Positions 41,779 through 52,799 of a DNA stretch of 64,000 nucleotides are shown here, piece by piece. The notes beneath the pieces are model-generated. The model saw only the letters and a program-made list of their open reading frames with translations, was not told the DNA's origin and ran no database searches. Position 1 is the stretch's first letter. Each line of letters starts with the position of its first letter. A program made the position numbers and the translations under genes. The stretch is from Margaritispora aquatica (taxonomy: Eukaryota; Ascomycota; Leotiomycetes; Helotiales; Discinellaceae): the NCBI GenBank assembly GCA_007644065.1, contig VJWN01000001.1, positions 1,192,340 to 1,256,339 on the forward strand, written 5' to 3'.

Positions 41779-44330
41779 CTAAGCGATAGTGAACATCTTC
41801 GTTGGCCTGATAGTCCCATCATTCATACCATAAAGATCGCAAACTCCACGGTACGTCAAAGCATCTGGACGAGCTGGATTGTTTCGGATCATAACAAAGC
41901 AACGAAGCCAGTTGTTGTTCTTGGACTCTGTGTTCGTCACGAAGATAGCGGGTGTCTCGACAGCCCGTTGGAATGGGAACAGTACGACCTCGGGTCCCAT
42001 GAGCGCCGTACGTTGAGCAAATGGCACACTGACAGCGCGAACTGTTCCCGGCAGAATTGGAGGGGCCACCGCAGGAGCCCCAGCGGCGGGAGGTGCGGGC
42101 GCAGGAAGCTGAGCATAGGCAGGCAGCCAAGCTGGATCCGTAGCGGCATATTCATAGAGGACGCATTGGGTCCAGCCGCGAGGAGCTGGCGCGGGGGCAA
42201 TTCCAATGGTGGCGTAGTCGTAGAGGGCGTAGTTAGCCTCGATGACGCAGATCACAAGGGACTGAGCAATGTCCAAAACGAGTTTGGGGAGGTCAATAAC
42301 ATCTGTATGCTTCCCACCAGGCTTGCCGCTGGGACCATATGACATGGCCAGTGGGCCATCGGGATCGAAGTACGGAGTTAGAGAAGCAGTTTGCGAGCGC
42401 TTAGTTCCAATCAATGTATCCCAGATTGTCTTTAGAGCTTGTGGCACAAAGGTCATGTCGCGGGCAAATAGGAACATTCTCCATTGGTACATCTTGAAGA
42501 GGCCTTCAAGAAAAGCCCGTGTCATGATTGGAAGTAAAATTGTTTCCTCTTCTCTGGACGATAGGGGAGGAACTATCGCAGCATTGGTCTTGTCAGCCCG
42601 GGCCCTCTCGGCAGTCAGATCGACAGAGACAGCCCCCATGATCTGGAAAGCAGGTAGATTAGCAAAATCTCTCATCATGGAATTTAAAGAAAGAATATAT
42701 GAGACGCAATTGCTTGCTTGCGAGCTGCGTATTTTGGGCTAACTGAATGAGAGGGCTAGATTAAAAACAGTAGAGAAAAGTTGCTTACGGTATTCACGCT
42801 GACATCCATAGCTCGGGCAGTTGCGCGGATTTCTCTTCCAAATCGAGCTTCAAGCAAGAGCAGAGGGTGATTGAATCGAAGGCCAACCAAGCCAGTTTCT
42901 GCATCCGAATTAGATTGTGCGCAAGATCAGACCCAAGGCTGTTACTTACTAATGAGTTGGGCAAGTAACCCACGGGCGGCGTTCTCGTTTGCAGGATTCA
43001 AACACCACTGGACTAAGGGTGATTGAGTATCAGGGGCTGATATGGAATCTAACAAAATCAGAATTTGCGTTAAATAGGGATGAAGTAGTCTGGAATCCAT
43101 ACCATATCTCAACAGAGAGGAGGCAATGACATTCGCCATGAACATGACAACATTCGTGATATCTTCCAGATTTAGTTCGCCATGCTGGAAGAATATCCTA
43201 TTAAGCTCATCATTGGCGTGAACTGAATAGGGTGATCCACTGCGATCCAAGATGACCGATGGAATACCATGGCCATGGGCATCCGTAGTAGCAGGGGCGA
43301 CAACTGGGCGGGCTGTGGATGAAAAGAGTACAGCCTCCTGGAAACTCCAAAGCGATACCAAGCTTGACTCCGTCCTGGCCGCACTTGTGACAGACTCAAC
43401 TAAAATATTAAGCATTGCAGGTGTGAGGTTTTTGGTCGTGTTGATAGCCTTGATAACTTCGACAGCCCTTTCCACAGGACCAGGGGCAACACCACTTGTC
43501 CATCTGGTTTCGTGCCACCACATACAACCGACTGAAGAGGCGGGATAGAAATGGCGCATTTTGTTCATAGATGATGTAGCTGCGTCTTTGAGGTCATCGT
43601 GAACCCGAAACCTCGCGGGACGTTCGACACCTACAGTTGGTGGACCAGGTTGGTTTAAAATTCGAGGACGTGGGTCCCAGTCCCATCCTTGAGGAATACA
43701 GGCTGAGTATTGTTAGTATGAATGACAAGGAATTACTGTAGACTAGAAAACAAGATCACTCACCCCAATCCCACCAAACAAATCTCTTGCCAATCTGGAT
43801 GAGGGCGTTCTTGATTTCGGCAATAGTGAAGACCTCGGTATCGTGGTCCTTAATTTCACCATTGGCATCAAAAAAGCAAACCTTTGGAAACATCCAAGAG
43901 AGCGGCGTTCCCTTGGGAATCTTACGGCCAGTCTTGGTAATAAACTGCTCTGTTGTTTTGGTTGCAGCCAAGTGCATGTCTGCGCCATTAACCGAATCTT
44001 TAGTGCTCACGCCAATGTTAAAGGTCGGGTAGCCGTTGGCGTTTACGTTTCCAACAGTCCCACCGAGAACATACTGGCTCTTGTCATGCCATTTCCCCCA
44101 AGAGTAGGAGATGATACCTGGAAAAGTCTTAGTTGAGGTTTTTGATGCATTAAGACTTAACGTGTGCTTGACTAAGATCCGTTATGGAGAGTCGACGTAC
44201 CATAGCCGCCAGAGCGCTTCACCTCCTCCTCAACATCACTCCATTTGCGAATGGTCCACGGCAGAGGAACAATGGTGCGATCAGCACCAAGGTCCAGGAT
44301 GAAGTCCGGAGTTTGAGTTAGAGCTGCCAT
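41779..44330 (-). CDS. Unrecognised 736-residue protein, five exons
   Basis: Minus-strand exons 44201-44330, 43764-44117, 42950-43702, 42789-42898 and 41779-42642 join in phase with good donors (GTACGT, GTGAGT, GTAAGT, GTAAGC) and acceptors, giving 736 residues. The start is MAALTQTPDFILDLGADRTI. Tryptophan-rich stretches (YSWGKWHDKSQYV, RFVWWDWG, CMWWHETRW) occur in the first 270 residues; helices with many alanines and leucines follow (ITNVVMFMANVIASSLLRYG). A long alanine-proline loop lies near residues 620-650 (LPAPAPPAAGAPAVAPP). The end, RCFVMIRNNPARPDALTYRG, looks compactly folded. No signal peptide, membrane segment or catalytic motif. Cysteine-poor. I do not recognise the family. The large, globular, A/P-loop-bearing shape made me think of a double-stranded RNA mycovirus coat protein captured by the genome, but that is speculation without homology evidence. 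Confidence 0.65.
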
Positions 44331-45939
44331 TGCGATAGTTGCGATTGTTTGTTAAAGATTGACAAGATCTTGGATCTGTTTCTAGTGTTGAGAAAATTTG
44401 AATGAATAGGTCAGGTAAGATTGTAGGATGAAGTTGGAGAGTCGAGTCTGAATGTGAAATGAGGATGATGAGGAACTCTGGTTGTCAGCGGATATTGCTT
44501 TGTTATATAGAGATTCTGTTTTCTTGAAGCATTACCAACCTTCGGCAGAAAATGTATCAATTGCATCTCAATTCGTATCGAAATAGCAGACAAAGTTGTG
44601 CGCCCAAAACCATCTCCAATAATCGAGGATTGAAGCATAAGCACAGATACACCGTCTCCCAAAGAAGGCAGCATCTTGACCACAACATCCACCGACAAAG
44701 ATGTGAAGCTGAAGAGTCAACCTAGAATAGAGAATTGATGTTCACATCCTGTAAACTGTCTGTTTTCCCACCAATGTAGCGATCAATGGTGCCAGCTAAG
44801 CGAGCTCGAATAGCTGTGGGAAGAGAGTGGCTAATGCAATATGGTGTTCCGAGATGTAAGATTTAACATCAAGTGGCTTAAATCCAATGCTGAAAAGCAT
44901 AGAATGATGTAGGCGACGGCTCATAAATAATGGGATACGAGTTCACGAGGCAGTGCAGGTCATGTGATATATCACTTTGCGAGATGCAGTTGGATGGAAA
45001 GGCAACCCTCCAAGCCTGACGCATGGACATTCCACATTGGGGACGGGAGCGGGATTGACGCGCTGGAAGCTTTGGGGAAGATGACGAAAGAGCAGTTGAG
45101 GAAGAAGTGTGGTAATACGTTTGGTGGGAGCTGAAACCCGAGTGTGTGGCTCACAAGCCCATGGTTGTGTTTGGCGAGCATGTTCCATCTCCGCGGCAGC
45201 AATACATTTGTCCCAATGTCACACTTGGCACTCGAGAATAGCCTGATCGTAGAGCTAGTGAGTCCACCCTCACTTGTACCTGGGAATTCGGATATGGTGG
45301 TTAAAAAAATATGACTTGCAAAGTCAAGAAGAGGCGGCAAACATGTTGCTATTGTTGTTCCAATGGCTGAAGCGAGATCGAAGTCGTCGAAGTTCGGCCG
45401 GAAGCCCCGAAGAGTGGGCTCTCGCTTGTGACCACACTAACCATTTTAGGCCGAAGCTCTTCCCTTATTTTGATCAAATTGGGTATTTACTTTGACCATA
45501 TTTAGGGGTAAAGATGTCGTTTCGCATTGACTAGATGCATACTGATAATCTAAAAGATGTATCTTTAGGAGTTTTCGATACCTGAAAACTTGACAGGCTT
45601 ACCTACCTACCTAAGGTACCTAGGTAGGTATGTATTGTCGAGTCAATCAGTGGCTTATTAAGGTAATAGGTACTTGCCAGATAGGAAGTCGCAATCAATA
45701 CACCACGAAGCATCAATGAATCTAATCAGGTAAGAGCTCATGAGAGACGTTCAGCGGCAGCTGCTAGGCAAAGAGTTTGCATGTATGGGAACCAAAGATG
45801 TCATTGAGGCAAGTGCACTTCTGACGCAGACATCCTCTTTCAACTCAAATATTATCCTCTCTTTCAGAACTTTACTACTATCAAAACTCCATCGCCATAA
45901 CCGTAAACTATCGCCAGCCCTCTCACTTCAGCTCCTAAA
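44331..45939. other. Intergenic region with TACCTA/AGGTA palindrome
   Basis: No supported gene. At 45598-45632 lies an imperfect palindrome of TACCTACCTA and TAGGTAGGTA units around AAGGTACC. Frames near 45274 and 45740 lack motifs. Confidence 0.4.
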
Positions 45940-46427
45940 ATGGATCATTACGCTATTCGACAGCAAGACCGCGGTACATTCAACCACAATGCAACCCACA
46001 ATAGGCCACCGCGTCTGACATTGCAGACAGGTCCACCACTCCAATCACACTGCATTCTCCGCGGCTCAAACGATATCTTTGCGTTTGTGATCTTTGCAAT
46101 CCTGTTTCTCTGCATCCTCGCCCTGACTGTCAAGAAAATGGACGCAAACACCAGAAGGATCGAGTTTCGGGTAGATTCCATGCATTTGGACACGAAAATG
46201 AGGAACACCCACGAGTTACGGCTAGCAGAGTTATATTGCAGTCAACAGTTGGCTGTTTTGGAAAAGGAGATTATGAGGTAGATTTACTTTCCTTGACATA
46301 GCTTTATCTGCAATTGCTGACTGTGTGCTACAGCCGCCACGAACTCTACAAACTTCTTATCGACAACTCTTCTACATCAACGCTTGCTACAGAGAGGCAG
46401 ATCGAAACCGACATATGCGGGTGCTAG
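45940..46427 (+). CDS. Small single-pass membrane protein with coiled tail
   Basis: Exons 45940-46277 and 46334-46427 join in phase over a 56-nt intron (GTAGAT...CTACAG), giving 143 residues. A polar N-terminus of about 45 residues precedes one hydrophobic helix (IFAFVIFAILFLCILALTV, about 45-63), followed by a charged helical stretch (DANTRRIEFRVDSMHLDTKM, LRLAELYCSQQLAVLEKEIM) that could form a short coiled coil. The end is DICGC. No family known; the layout, one anchor plus coil, recalls small fungal membrane-bound orphans. It sits between two sparse regions, with no obvious partner. Function unknown. Confidence 0.55.
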
Positions 46428-47576
46428 AGAGATGTGAGCACTTTACGTAGCCAGTGAAAGGCACAGACTGACGGGCGTATCCCAACTTCATCTATTGCTC
46501 ATATGGCCACCGGTCATCTCATTCACCAACGCTTATGACATGATGACCCTCCATGAATCACATACAAGGAATATCAATAGACGGAGAAGGACTGTACTTG
46601 GCAGAAAATGGGCCAGGGAAACATGTGACTTGATGTAATTATGACGAGACTATTCCCAGCAGGGCTGACATCTGTTGGTGGTCTATTGAACACTTAATCT
46701 GTTATATTGGCACATATTGAGTTTCAACCAAAGAGAAAATTAGAGCTGTAAAAGAAAACATTACTTTGAAGTCTCATTTGTACAAATCAATGTCCTGGCT
46801 TCATGCTCAAGACAACTCCGACTGTGTCAACTGCCATAGTCAAGAAGTTAGGCCTGCAAGTCTCTGTATTTAATAGGCATATTAGAATCTGTTAAACAAT
46901 TAGGGCTGAACCGATCAATAAGTGCGTCTTGTTTGTTCACTAATTCCGCGCAACAAAACTTGCTTCTTGAATTTAGAGAGCCAGCAACTAGTGTCATGTG
47001 ACTGGGTAGGTAGGTAGGTAGGTAGGTAGGTTCCAACCGGTGTCGTGAATGAACTTCCTCAAGTTTCATATATTTCGGTTACATATATATTCGTGAAAGG
47101 GCGATTTCATCAATAGGTATGGTGCCGTCGCATATCGGAGATCATGCTGCCAATAAGTGAAGGTCTTCATATCTGAAGAATGAAAAGGTTTAACACAGAC
47201 CACGAAGGGATCTTTTGTTTTCATGAACAATAAAATACTAGACTGAACTTGTTTAAATCATCCTATTAAGCATGCAAAGAGTGTCTCAATACAGTCCTGG
47301 CCTGTGTTAACTTCAAGTGTTGTTAAACTCTCAGTGCATTATCACCGTCACATGACCTCATCGACAGGAAAATATAAATACCTTAGGCTCGAAGCTCTTT
47401 TAACCTTTCGGTAGTAATTGTAAATTGGAGTAGTTCTAATTAATAAATTTCCTAGACTTTTGTCATGCGTGACGGTTCATTCTGGTTAAGTGTCTTGTAA
47501 AAAAGGTCGTGTACATTTGGAAAATATCTTCTAGTAATCAAACACATCTGTCGTCAGAGCTACCTCGAAACCTCAT
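46428..47576. other. Intergenic region with GGTA microsatellite
   Basis: No gene seen. Contains the tandem tetranucleotide tract at 47005-47031. AT-rich elsewhere. Confidence 0.5.
47005..47031. repeat. (GGTA)n microsatellite
   Basis: Six to seven uninterrupted GGTA units read directly from the sequence. The same tetranucleotide occurs in the palindrome at 45598-45632 and around 59740, so AGGTA-type motifs recur through this window. Confidence 0.9.
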
Positions 47577-49105
47577 CTACATCTTGCTATAACTCTCGTT
47601 CCAATGCTGAACCTCAACTGGCTTCCCCACCAACCCCTCCGTATCATCGTAATCATTCTTCTTCAGCTTGAAATCGCTGATGACCTCCTTTCCAATGGCC
47701 CTATACCCAGCCTGCATCTGCTGCGGCGTCCGCTCCCTCTTCTTGAATGAAACCTGCCTGTATTTCACGAACCACAAGTTCGTCCAATACATGTTCGTCA
47801 GCTGCGCAGATATAAACGCGATCCAGATGAACAGCAAGAACTTCCCTCCGCTGGATGCTGTCAGGCCAGAAATATCCGTCGAGCCGTTGACGCCGGACGT
47901 GATGCTGCCGATGATCATGGTCGAAACAAAGGCGGAGATCTGGAGCGTTTGTGCGCTGAGCATGGTGATTCCGGCGGCGACTCCGGGGATCCATTGGATC
48001 TTTGGCATAACGAGGGTGCCGATTGAGAAAAGGATTGAGAGCTAGAGAATGTGTCAGTGTGTTGCTGTTTAGAGGAATTTATGGAACTGGACTTACTGCG
48101 TTGGCAATCAAACTGATGATGAAGATAGCGAGGACGACAATACCGAGCTTATCCATGAATGACTTTCCGGATTCTCCGAGTGAAGGGACCGCGCTCAAGG
48201 CAGGCATGGTCACATTGGTAGCGGCCACGAGAGCATAGTCTTTCACATCTTTTGTGGAGTTAAGGAAGTCTGACGAATAAGTTAGAACCTTTGGAACTAT
48301 ACTGATGGGGAATGTACTTACAAGAACCCGTCTCGGGATAGCTCACACAGCGTGTGAAATTAAACTCCGATGTGGTGTTGACAGCTGTGCCATTGATACC
48401 AGCACCAAAGCATATACCAGACACATGGAATGAATAAATGGGACTGACGCCCAAAGATGTCTTTTGGGTGGCGACTGCCAGCTGGATGATGTTCTGGAAA
48501 GTCTGAGGCGTTGCGCTAGCGAGCGTGTTGAGGATAAGCTGGAACACGGTGCTGATCAACGTGATAGGAATAGCCGCTGGGTTTGTCGGTTGCGCAACCT
48601 GGGGTGCAACAAGTGTTGGAGCAGCAGTCGCGGAAGCTGTAGACGTGGCAGCGACAGAGGAACTGGCGTCTCCTGGTGCTACGGATGCTGCTGCTATGGT
48701 AAGGCCGATTTCCGAAGAGCTTGTTGTTGTGTTTTGAGCGAGTGGGTCGGCGATGATGGATCGACGTGCCACAGTATTGACATCTCGGGCAGCGTTGGCA
48801 GCAGCTGTGACTGGAGTGATTGAACTCAATTGCAACAGATTGGTTCCGGCATTGGTTGTATTGAACTATGACTGTCAGTGCATTGTTCGAACACCCAGGG
48901 TTGACAGATGAGAATGAAGAGACTTATGAGCGAAGGGGTATGATGAGAGTAGATGTTAACTTACACTGAAAAGGAACAGGTCTGTATTCGAAGTTGGGCT
49001 TGTACCAGACAATACCAGCACGATAGTGAGAGAGAACGACAATACAGAAAGGATCAATGGAAAGAGAGCAGATGGCCGAACTTTCATGGAAGTAAAATCC
49101 GACAT
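47577..49105 (-). CDS. Sur7/PalI-like four-TM plasma-membrane protein
   Basis: Four exons on the minus strand, 48965-49105, 48322-48865, 48097-48269 and 47577-48041, joined in phase with GTAAGT-type donors, giving 440 residues. The first helix is near residues 13-35 (ALFPLILSVLSFSLTIVLVL). A long extracellular loop follows, alanine-, serine- and threonine-rich (about 75-135), with asparagine glycosylation sites (NTT, NGT, NFT) and paired cysteines (ICFGAGIN, TRCVSYPETGS). Three further helices are near residues 265-290, 300-325 and 335-360 (LGIVVLAIFIISLIANA, ITMLSAQTLQISAFVSTMII, FLLFIWIAFISAQLTNMYW), then a basic cytoplasmic tail. This layout matches the fungal Sur7/PalI superfamily, which marks eisosomes or senses external pH. 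No specific member can be named. Ecto-loop length is greater than in yeast Sur7. Confidence 0.7.
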
Positions 49106-50485
49106 TTTGGCCAGCCAAGAAACAGAGAGACAGAGAACAGAGAACCGAAATTATCAGAATGATTCAACCTCGCAAAGTCGCTTCGCATCAGAGGTACATA
49201 TAAGAAAAGCGATTTCTTTTTTTTCTACGTGGCGAGTAAGTACATACGAAACTTGACACAACGGATTGTGAGAACGCGAGATTTCGTATTCGGCTGGTTG
49301 ATTCTTCGAACAGTTTGACTTTCATCTGTTCTTTGAGCGTTGAAGCTCCTGACTCTGATTGGCTTCTAGAATACTGTCACCTTATCTTGACTGTGGCATG
49401 GGACAGCTTCCAAGCTCACGTTCGCAGTTCGAGACATGCAATATCATGCAATAGATACAAGTTCGAGTGAAACGCTCTCTGTGCTATAACCAGAATACAA
49501 CCAGAGTTCCACCAGTGTCTATTCAGTCTAGCTCCAACACAAATAAACATAAAGACTTTCAAGTAAACACTTCTCCAAAACATGGTAAATTATAACTCTA
49601 AGCTAAAATTTGAGTTTACGACGTACTCTAATTCAAGCATCACAACCTTCAAGTAAAGTTTGAATTCAGCAAAGTTGTGTCAACAAGCGATCTACATGGA
49701 AGGGTTCTTTTTTGAGTTTGATACCCGCGATGTCGCAGACTTCAGGCGAGGCAAATCGAAACACGAAAGGCGCACGGAATAAACTGAAACGAAATACGGA
49801 CAATCTCAAGTATCACGCATCGCGCAACCTCGAAGTTGATTCTCCGTGTCGTTCAATTCCTATAACGAGCAGATATTTCCGAGTGCGAGGTGTCGCGTTG
49901 TTTGATACCAGTTGTGTTTGGGTGTGTACACACCAACGAGGCGGAGCTGGCGTTACAGCTCTGTGTAGTATTTCGGCAGGACAAGCACTTGAGTGTAAAT
50001 GATAAGCAGGTACGAGATATTCGGGTTTTGTCACACAAAAGCAACCTGGATGATAGAAACGATCAACATCGAGGATAGCCGTTCAACAATAGAAGGCGGG
50101 GTATGTCTCTATCCACGATAAGCGAGCCCCTGATCTCGATCAGGTCTCACTGTTGATTGACATCATTGATATGGCCGTCAATGGAAGAGCCGAGGATCTT
50201 CTTGCATAGCACTTGCTGTGATTACAGAGCATTAAACTTGACCACGGATTATTTTTGGTATTGGGGCAAGCGGGACAATAAAACCACGTTTCAGGCCATT
50301 ACATTCAATTCTATACATATATCTAAAATGTCAGGTGGCGCGACTTGTGTAGCCATAAACTGCCCGATCTATTGTTTTATTCCTGTACCTCTATCCAACC
50401 AAGCCTTATCCGTCTATCCCTATGTTTTACCAGAATCCAGCATCATTTGTGTACATATTTTCCAACCAGAGTATGAATCGCGAAC
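49106..50485. other. Intergenic region
   Basis: Left part is the promoter of the Sur7-like gene. No supported gene; a frame at 49712-50002 lacks an obvious conserved motif. Confidence 0.4.
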
Positions 50486-51152
50486 CTAAATCATTGCGTT
50501 GAAAGCAAACAAGGCGCCACCAGCGACAGCTCCAAGCTTAACAAAGGAGCCGGTAGCAATTGCAGCAGCTCCGGTTGAAGAGGAGGAGGAGGCACCCGAA
50601 GCAGCAGTTCCCGTGGCAGATCCAGTCGATGAACGAGAGCTTCCGGTGGAGCTGGTCCCTGTGGCAGATGTTGTAGCTCCACTCTGAGTGCTGATTGTGG
50701 AAGTGACAGTGGTGGAGGAACCTGGGAAATATATTATCAGCAATTGTATCTCTGGATAGTTTTGTGAAGGCAGGACAAGCCGCATATCAAGACATACCAG
50801 TAGAAACAGAGACAACAGCGGCGCCTCCGGTAGCCGTGGTTCCTCCTCTGACGCTTGTAGCGCTCATCAAGCTAGTAGTCGAGCTTCCTTCACCTCTGCA
50901 GTTGAACCCAATAGCACAGCATGCAGCATTGTTGTTACTATCGAGAGAGCAGTACGAGCCACTGCTGCACAGCGAGCCGGCTGTGTTGCAGCAGACATAT
51001 TTGGTGGGGTCGTAGCAGACCGAGTTGCTCCCAGTTCCGCAGACCGAGTTTCCGTTTGAGCAAGCAATTGAGCTTGCTACAGCTGAGGTGGACTGCCCCA
51101 GGACGGACGAAACGCTGGCGAGGGCCAGGATGGTGGAGAGGATGAACTGCAT
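50486..51152 (-). CDS. Secreted Cys-rich protein with Ser/Thr tail, probably GPI-anchored
   Basis: Exons 50798-51152 and 50486-50721 join in phase over a 76-nt intron (GTATGT...CCCAG), giving 196 residues. A signal peptide (MQFILSTILALASVSSVLGQ) is followed by a compact domain with ten cysteines at about residues 31-85, in the order C-x6-C-x7-C-x7-CC-x6-C-x5-C-x9-CC-x5-C. A serine/threonine/glycine-rich stretch then runs to the end, which has a short hydrophobic tail (FVKLGAVAGGALFAFNAMI) preceded by small residues, as for GPI attachment. Fungal proteins of this build sit on the cell wall or plasma membrane. The cysteine pattern is common among Pezizomycotina surface proteins of unknown function. 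Confidence 0.75.
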
Positions 51153-52182
51153 GTTTGCGATTGGTGTAGTAATGAACGAGTGTTGTGAAGTGATGAACTG
51201 ACGGTAAGTATCAAATGAATGTATATTTGGACGATGACTGAAAAGAAAGAGAGTTGAGATGTCCTAGACTTGTATGTTTACCTGTGAGCTCGTATCTGAA
51301 AATATGGGTTCATGATCAACAAAAGAACAGGCGCACATGCTATCGGATACGGACTTCCAAGCAAGTAGAGGCCCAAACTGACATCATTTTGGCTCTAGAG
51401 ATCTATTTTGGGGTCCTCTGCTCCGCTGTCAGTGGATATTTTGATGGGGTTTTCATTTCTCTTCGACTCGATAAGAAAGTTTAAAGAATCGGGATCCTGG
51501 TTGAAACAAAGTTTCAACGGCGCTATCAGCTTTTCGCCATGCCCCACTTTACCCCTGAATATCTGATCACTCGACATGACACATCATGTGATCTTAGGAA
51601 GAAGTTAGTTCTCTTCAAAATCTCGAGACTTTGCCTTGATGGTGTACAAAGGCAAAGGCAAAGGCAAAGGCAAGGGAAAAGAAATATTGTTGTGGTCTCA
51701 AGTTAATGTGAGGCTCGCTTAAAATCTCAACTAGACAAGCCAACATCTGAACAACGTTATAGAGGAAAAAGAATGCTGGATGACGTACCACTCACTACTG
51801 TAAGCAATAGCAACACCTCGACCAAGCAAATAACAATAGAAGCATTTTATTGACGGGAGAAGCTGAAGTTCGCCATCCACACATCCCTTCACAGTGGAAT
51901 AGCTACTTAGCTGCTACCGAAGAACCTCATGTGAAATGTATAATTACAAAATAACTCTAAATGAAACGGTTAATCGGATATCGAATGAACAGTGAATTCA
52001 TATCGACTTGTACGAGAGATTATGAAAACAATAATGTGATCCAAAGAACCTGAGATATACTTCTATCAAGCTGAATAGTATTTCATGATTCATGCGGCCC
52101 CACTCATGAAATCTCTGACCATTTTCTGCCATGCTTGAGTCATATATCGACACAGGGAAGCACTTCACATCAACAACAAACA
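51153..52182. other. Intergenic region with (GGCAAA)n tract
   Basis: No gene seen. Left part is promoter of the Cys-rich gene. The hexamer tract is listed separately. Confidence 0.45.
51647..51677. repeat. (GGCAAA)n tandem repeat
   Basis: About five units of a hexamer reading AAAGGC, visible directly. No coding context. Confidence 0.85.
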
Positions 52183-52264
52183 TCTTTGATGGTCTAACGG
52201 TCATGATTTCCGCTTGTCATTCGACAAAGCGCGGGAGATCGGGGTTCGACTCCCCGTCAGAGAG
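52183..52264 (+). tRNA. tRNA-Asp (GTC) with 10-nt intron
   Basis: All arms fold by eye. The acceptor stem TCTTTGA (52183-52189) pairs with TCAGAGA (52257-52263) with one wobble pair, discriminator G at 52264. D-stem GTC/GAT (52192-52194, 52205-52207). Anticodon stem TCCGC (52209-52213) with GCGGG (52231-52235). T-arm CGGGG-TTCGACT-CCCCG. Anticodon GTC at 52216-52218 reads GAY codons. Ten extra nucleotides, about 52220-52229, interrupt the loop right after position 37, where tRNA introns normally sit, and TTGTC can pair with GACAA in the intron. A-box and B-box promoter elements are internal, as for Pol III genes. Confidence 0.9.
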
Positions 52265-52286
52265 TCTTCTCTATGAGTTCATAGCC

Positions 52287-52321
52287 CTGCACTTCCAAGT
52301 GCAGAGAACCAGATTTTTTTT
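52287..52321 (+). terminator. Hairpin followed by T8 downstream of the tRNA
   Basis: CTGCACTT (52287-52294) and AAGTGCAG (52297-52304) are perfect inverted copies around CC, followed ten bases later by eight T residues (52314-52321). The T run would stop Pol III about 50 nt after the tRNA. The hairpin is not a normal part of Pol III termination. Confidence 0.45.
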
Positions 52322-52799
52322 CCCCAACTACTAGGGTTGTGGTGGCCTAAGCGATTTTTTTCTTGGCAGACTTTAATCTCGGAAGAAGAGCACTCTGGCG
52401 ACAAGCTCGAGCAACAACAATCCACTACTATTTTTGTATCTCCGTCTCAAATTAAACACGGTAGGCTGGAAAAATTCATTTGTACCCATCGCCATAAAAA
52501 TAAAATTAAAAGGTGATTCAAAGACAGGAAGTCGACCATTGAGCAGCTAGGAAATGCTAACCTGCATCTACGAGAAGCAGAAACACAAAACACATCCACA
52601 TTGTGGGTTTATACTGTTAAAGACAAATGGATTGCATTTTTGGCTTAGATGTAGCTCAGTGAATCGTCTCAGCTAAAAATGAAGCTTGATTGCAGAGGCA
52701 CACGGTTCGACGATGGAGATGGAGTATTCCTACAGGAGAACAAACAACCTCGGTGCTTGTTTTACTTTCTCAATAACTGAGATGAGGTCTTGTGCAGCA
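52322..52799. other. Intergenic region
   Basis: No gene seen between the tRNA terminator and the 3' end of the chitin-binding gene. Confidence 0.5.
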
